DNA from: Chloroflexota bacterium
GTDB lineage: Bacteria; Chloroflexota; Anaerolineae; UBA7937; B3-Chlor
NCBI GenBank assembly: GCA_030603665.1
Contig: JAUVXJ010000018.1
Coordinates: forward strand, 1-62,463
Length of the DNA stretch: 62,463 bases
Reading direction: 5' to 3'
Shown here in pieces: positions 60,197 to 62,463 of this stretch (position 1 is its first letter; each line of letters begins with the position of its first letter). The notes beneath the pieces are model-generated. The model was not told the origin of the DNA. It did not search any database and saw nothing but the letters and a program-made list of their open reading frames with translations. The translations under genes and the position numbers were made by a program.

Positions 60197-61854
60197 CGCC
60201 CTCCTCCCGCACAGGCACATGCGCACCCTGCGCACGCACAGGCGCAGGCGCAGCTACTGCCCCCGCCGCTGCTCCAGCCACCACCGCTGGATTTGGCCAC
60301 CGGCACTGGATGGGTGACCCTGGTGACCCTGGCCGTGAAGGCCGAGAGACTGGTCACGATGTTATTGGAGACGTTCCCTATGCTCGTGACCACGCTGTCG
60401 GCCAGTTGAGCCCCGGGTACGGTTCGCGGGGCACCTGTGGATGGAACTGGAGCAGCCCTGCCAACACCTGAGGTTGGTGCCGTGGGCCGACTCGGTGCGG
60501 AATGAAGCCACCACCACGCAGGCATCGGCAGCGGCCGCGGGCCGAAAGTCTCCGGCATCTTCTGCTCGAACTGCTCATCAGCCATCATCCACTCCAGATT
60601 CTCGTCCACAACGTCAGGAGTCTCGGCGCCCTCGACCTGCTTCCAGGCCCGGGCCACGATATCCTTATAGTAGGCGATGGTATCCTTGGCGTGGAACCCT
60701 TTCATCTTCTGGTTGACGTCCTTGATCAGCTTGGTAGTGACGTCAGCTAGATCCTTATCTCGCAGTTCGCCGTTCTTCTTGATGGCTTCGAGGAAATCAG
60801 TCTCATAAGGGTGGAGCCCCTCGGGCAGCGGATCTGCCTTCTCCAGGCGGAGAGGCTTGTCCGACTCCACACGCACGGCCCCCTTCTTCACCACGCCGAA
60901 CAGAATCATGGTCAAGACTCTGTTCAGAGGAGCCTCTAGCAGCATCGCAGCCTCCACCGCTGTGAGACCCCGCTTGATTCCAAGACCCTCCACCGACACC
61001 ATGGGTGGCATGTAGTCCATGAGCCGCTTGCTTCGCCTCCTGGAACCCAGCACTGCGCCCAGGATGATCCACAGGGCGAAGCCGCCGCAGATGGTCAGGG
61101 GCAGGAGGCTTCCGAATAGCGCACCGATCAGGCCAAGTATTGTACCTCCCAGGTCGAAGGAGGGAGGCGCGTAGACCTCGCTGACGTAGTTCTTGGGGAA
61201 GGACACGCCGAACTGGTACTGCTGATCGGCCCGCGCCTCTGCGTTGATCCAGGTCATCACGATGCGGTCGCCTTCCACGGCGGCCTCGGTGAACTCCTGG
61301 TCATGGTAGCGAGACTCTTCGGGCTGAACGCCCGGTGGGAAGTAGAAGCTCACTCGCAAGTAGGTGGTCCCATGGCCGGTCTCCTCGTAGTAGTGAGGGT
61401 AGAAACGCACGCTGCCGTACGCTTCATCTTGTTCGTCCTGATAGACCATGTGCGGGTTATTGATCTCCAGATGCACTGTACCGGTATCGCCCGGCGCGAT
61501 CTGATTGCTCCCCAGATGGATCTCCACACCGGTGTCCAGCCACTCCGACTTGTAGATGCCGACCACGGGCTTGCCATCGATGGTCGCCGTGGCGCTGGAG
61601 AGGTCATAGTAGTCGTTCGGTAGACCGATGTCTGCGATGTCGATGACGTGCGCACCGGGATCGTTCGTGTACGTGATATCGTAGACGATGCTAACGGACC
61701 CATCCTCCTGCACGTACACCGACGATATGTTGCTGTCCACGGTGAAGCTGTAGTCCTGGGCCAGGGCAGTCTGCAGCGGCAGAACCAGGACGACGGCAGT
61801 CAGCAACAGCCCGACTGCCAAACTGAGACGTCGCGACCGTCTGTTACCTACCAT
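60193..61854 (-). CDS. DUF2207-like membrane protein with Cys/Ala/Gly tail
   Basis: A 553-residue protein from the ATG at 61854-61852, chosen for the upstream GGAGGAACC; a longer frame to 61968 lies in the other gene. Signal peptide (AVGLLLTAVVLVLPLQTALA), a DUF2207-like beta-rich extracellular part (YSFTVDSNISSVYV, then VEIHLGSNQI), and one or two membrane helices near LGGTILGLIGALFGSLLP. A cytoplasmic winged-helix-like part (GLTAVEAAMLLEAPLNRVL) follows. The tail is remarkable: SSGGGWSSGGG followed by SSCACACACAGCACACAGGG. Its ATGGTAG overlaps the upstream stop. Confidence 0.8.
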   Translation of the reverse strand: MVGNRRSRRLSLAVGLLLTAVVLVLPLQTALAQDYSFTVDSNISSVYVQEDGSVSIVYDITYTNDPGAHVIDIADIGLPNDYYDLSSATATIDGKPVVGIYKSEWLDTGVEIHLGSNQIAPGDTGTVHLEINNPHMVYQDEQDEAYGSVRFYPHYYEETGHGTTYLRVSFYFPPGVQPEESRYHDQEFTEAAVEGDRIVMTWINAEARADQQYQFGVSFPKNYVSEVYAPPSFDLGGTILGLIGALFGSLLPLTICGGFALWIILGAVLGSRRRSKRLMDYMPPMVSVEGLGIKRGLTAVEAAMLLEAPLNRVLTMILFGVVKKGAVRVESDKPLRLEKADPLPEGLHPYETDFLEAIKKNGELRDKDLADVTTKLIKDVNQKMKGFHAKDTIAYYKDIVARAWKQVEGAETPDVVDENLEWMMADEQFEQKMPETFGPRPLPMPAWWWLHSAPSRPTAPTSGVGRAAPVPSTGAPRTVPGAQLADSVVTSIGNVSNNIVTSLSAFTARVTRVTHPVPVAKSSGGGWSSGGGSSCACACACAGCACACAGGGR

Positions 61855-62261
61855 TTTGGTTCCTCCGTCAGTTGGTACGTGGAGCCGCAATAGGGGCAAT
61901 TGATCATCACCGCACCTTGAACCAGGGAGACGTGATCCTTGCTGAGCTCCCCGCCACAACTCTGGCACTTGAGCTTATCCACGCTGACGTCCCCCGGCAT
62001 GTCCAGGTCAATATCAACCTGTTGTGTGATCTGTTGAATCGGAGCAGGTCCTCTGGTCCTGATGACCCAGATGATCACTACTCCCACGACCATCAAGATG
62101 ATCCCCACAACTAACAAGCCAATGGCGAACGTCGCTCTGGAGCCAACATCGACCCCTGGGGCAGAAGCCGAACACAGATAGATGCCCCCGACGAGAATGA
62201 AGAGCACCGCCACGAACACGACCACAGCCGCGACTCCATAACCGATGGTTCTTCCTGCCAT
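61848..62261 (-). CDS. Small membrane protein with zinc ribbon, upstream partner of the DUF2207-like gene
   Basis: A 137-residue protein with two hydrophobic segments (about 8-30 and 47-68) and a C-terminal zinc ribbon CQSCGGELSKDHV...CPYCG. AGGAGGAGAG precedes the ATG at 62261. Its stop overlaps the start of the DUF2207-like gene (ATGGTAG), so translation is coupled. The two together look like a membrane complex of unknown role. Confidence 0.75.
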   Translation of the reverse strand: MAGRTIGYGVAAVVVFVAVLFILVGGIYLCSASAPGVDVGSRATFAIGLLVVGIILMVVGVVIIWVIRTRGPAPIQQITQQVDIDLDMPGDVSVDKLKCQSCGGELSKDHVSLVQGAVMINCPYCGSTYQLTEEPKW

Positions 62262-62337
62262 AGCCTCTCTCCTCCTGGCGAATTAGCACAGTCTAAGGGA
62301 TTCTACCATAGGTGGACAACCTCGCGCATTCACTCAC

Positions 62338-62394
62338 GTATAATGTTACCGAAGTGGTATGGTTCACTCAAATGATAATGTTACTGAGGGGACT
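62338..62394. repeat. Left end of an insertion sequence with repeated TAATGTTAC
   Basis: TAATGTTACcGA (62340 region) and TAATGTTACtGAG (62375 region) form a direct repeat just before the transposase start, as found at ends of some IS elements. The right end is outside the window. Confidence 0.5.
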
Positions 62395-62463
62395 ATGCCC
62401 AACAAAGAGAAGATGACGATAGACGAACGTAGGAAGTATCTGCGACTGATCAAGAGGCGGTAT
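62395..62463 (+). CDS. Transposase/integrase N-terminus (cut by window edge)
   Basis: The 23 visible residues end in IDERRKYLRLIKRRY, which resembles the N-terminus of DDE/integrase-core transposases found in Chloroflexi-type insertion sequences (I recall IDERRKYLR.M..RY). The rest is beyond the window. Whether it is an intact gene cannot be judged. Confidence 0.55.
   Translation, partial: MPNKEKMTIDERRKYLRLIKRRY

Noticed and set aside
1..62463. CRISPR array, tRNA and rRNA genes
   Set aside because: No regularly spaced repeats and no tRNA-like cloverleaf or rRNA sequence recognised by eye; a tRNAscan or Infernal run would settle it.

Overview
The window is 62.5 kb of GC-rich bacterial DNA. 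It probably comes from an anaerobic or microaerophilic Chloroflexota bacterium (Anaerolineae/Dehalococcoidia-like). The hints are the set of oxygen-defence enzymes used by anaerobes (rubredoxin, flavodiiron protein, rubrerythrins, superoxide reductase), ferredoxin-linked 2-oxoacid oxidoreductase, formate dehydrogenase and hydrogenase maturation genes, proline/threonine-rich lipoproteins, and a dispersed intergenic repeat family of a style I associate with that phylum. The phylum is an inference. No rRNA, tRNA or CRISPR array was recognised.

Left part (1-26 kb), an accessory/defence island. Two tandem cold-shock genes (the first is cut by the window edge) are followed by a small-protein/nucleotidyltransferase pair, a RecQ helicase-phosphoribosyltransferase gene coupled to a DprA-like gene, a winged-helix nucleotidyltransferase pair behind a helically phased operator, and a BREX-like phage-defence operon (pglX, DUF4007-like, brxF-like, brxC, pglZ, brxL). 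Then come two probable nuclease genes, a DUF3800 gene, a lipoprotein and a RelE/ParE-type toxin-antitoxin pair. Several genes have a truncated 'echo' of their 3' end a few kb downstream, each bracketing a cargo module, which points to repeated cassette insertion or recombination.

Middle (26.7-34 kb): a polytopic membrane protein, a PIN/Phd toxin-antitoxin pair, and three tandem paralogous lipoproteins, each with its own conserved promoter.

Right part (34-60 kb), anaerobic redox metabolism. It holds an Fe-S protein, a cupin, fdhE-fdhD, and a PerR-like regulator whose consensus promoter overlaps a PerR-box-like site. Downstream lies a long oxygen-defence cluster: rubredoxin, flavodiiron protein, NAD(P)H-rubredoxin reductase-like protein, rubrerythrin, PfpI, small ferritin-like protein, superoxide reductase, double ferritin-like protein, FMN reductase and flavodoxin. 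It continues with a molybdopterin oxidoreductase, a rubrerythrin remnant, 2-oxoacid:ferredoxin oxidoreductase alpha/beta, a nitroreductase, a glutaredoxin-PDZ fusion, two more rubrerythrin-like proteins, a CPH-type copper P-ATPase, and a glutaredoxin with an in-frame TGA exactly at the catalytic cysteine (a likely selenoprotein). A zinc-ribbon membrane protein, a cytochrome c, a methyltransferase and hypF-hypD-hypE follow. Two minus-strand membrane genes and the left edge of an insertion sequence close the window.

The strongest novelty candidates are the selenocysteine glutaredoxin, the mixed-type BREX operon, the 3'-echo cassettes including the RecQ-PRTase/DprA module, and the phased GTATAC operator. 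All similarity statements were made by eye from the sequence.
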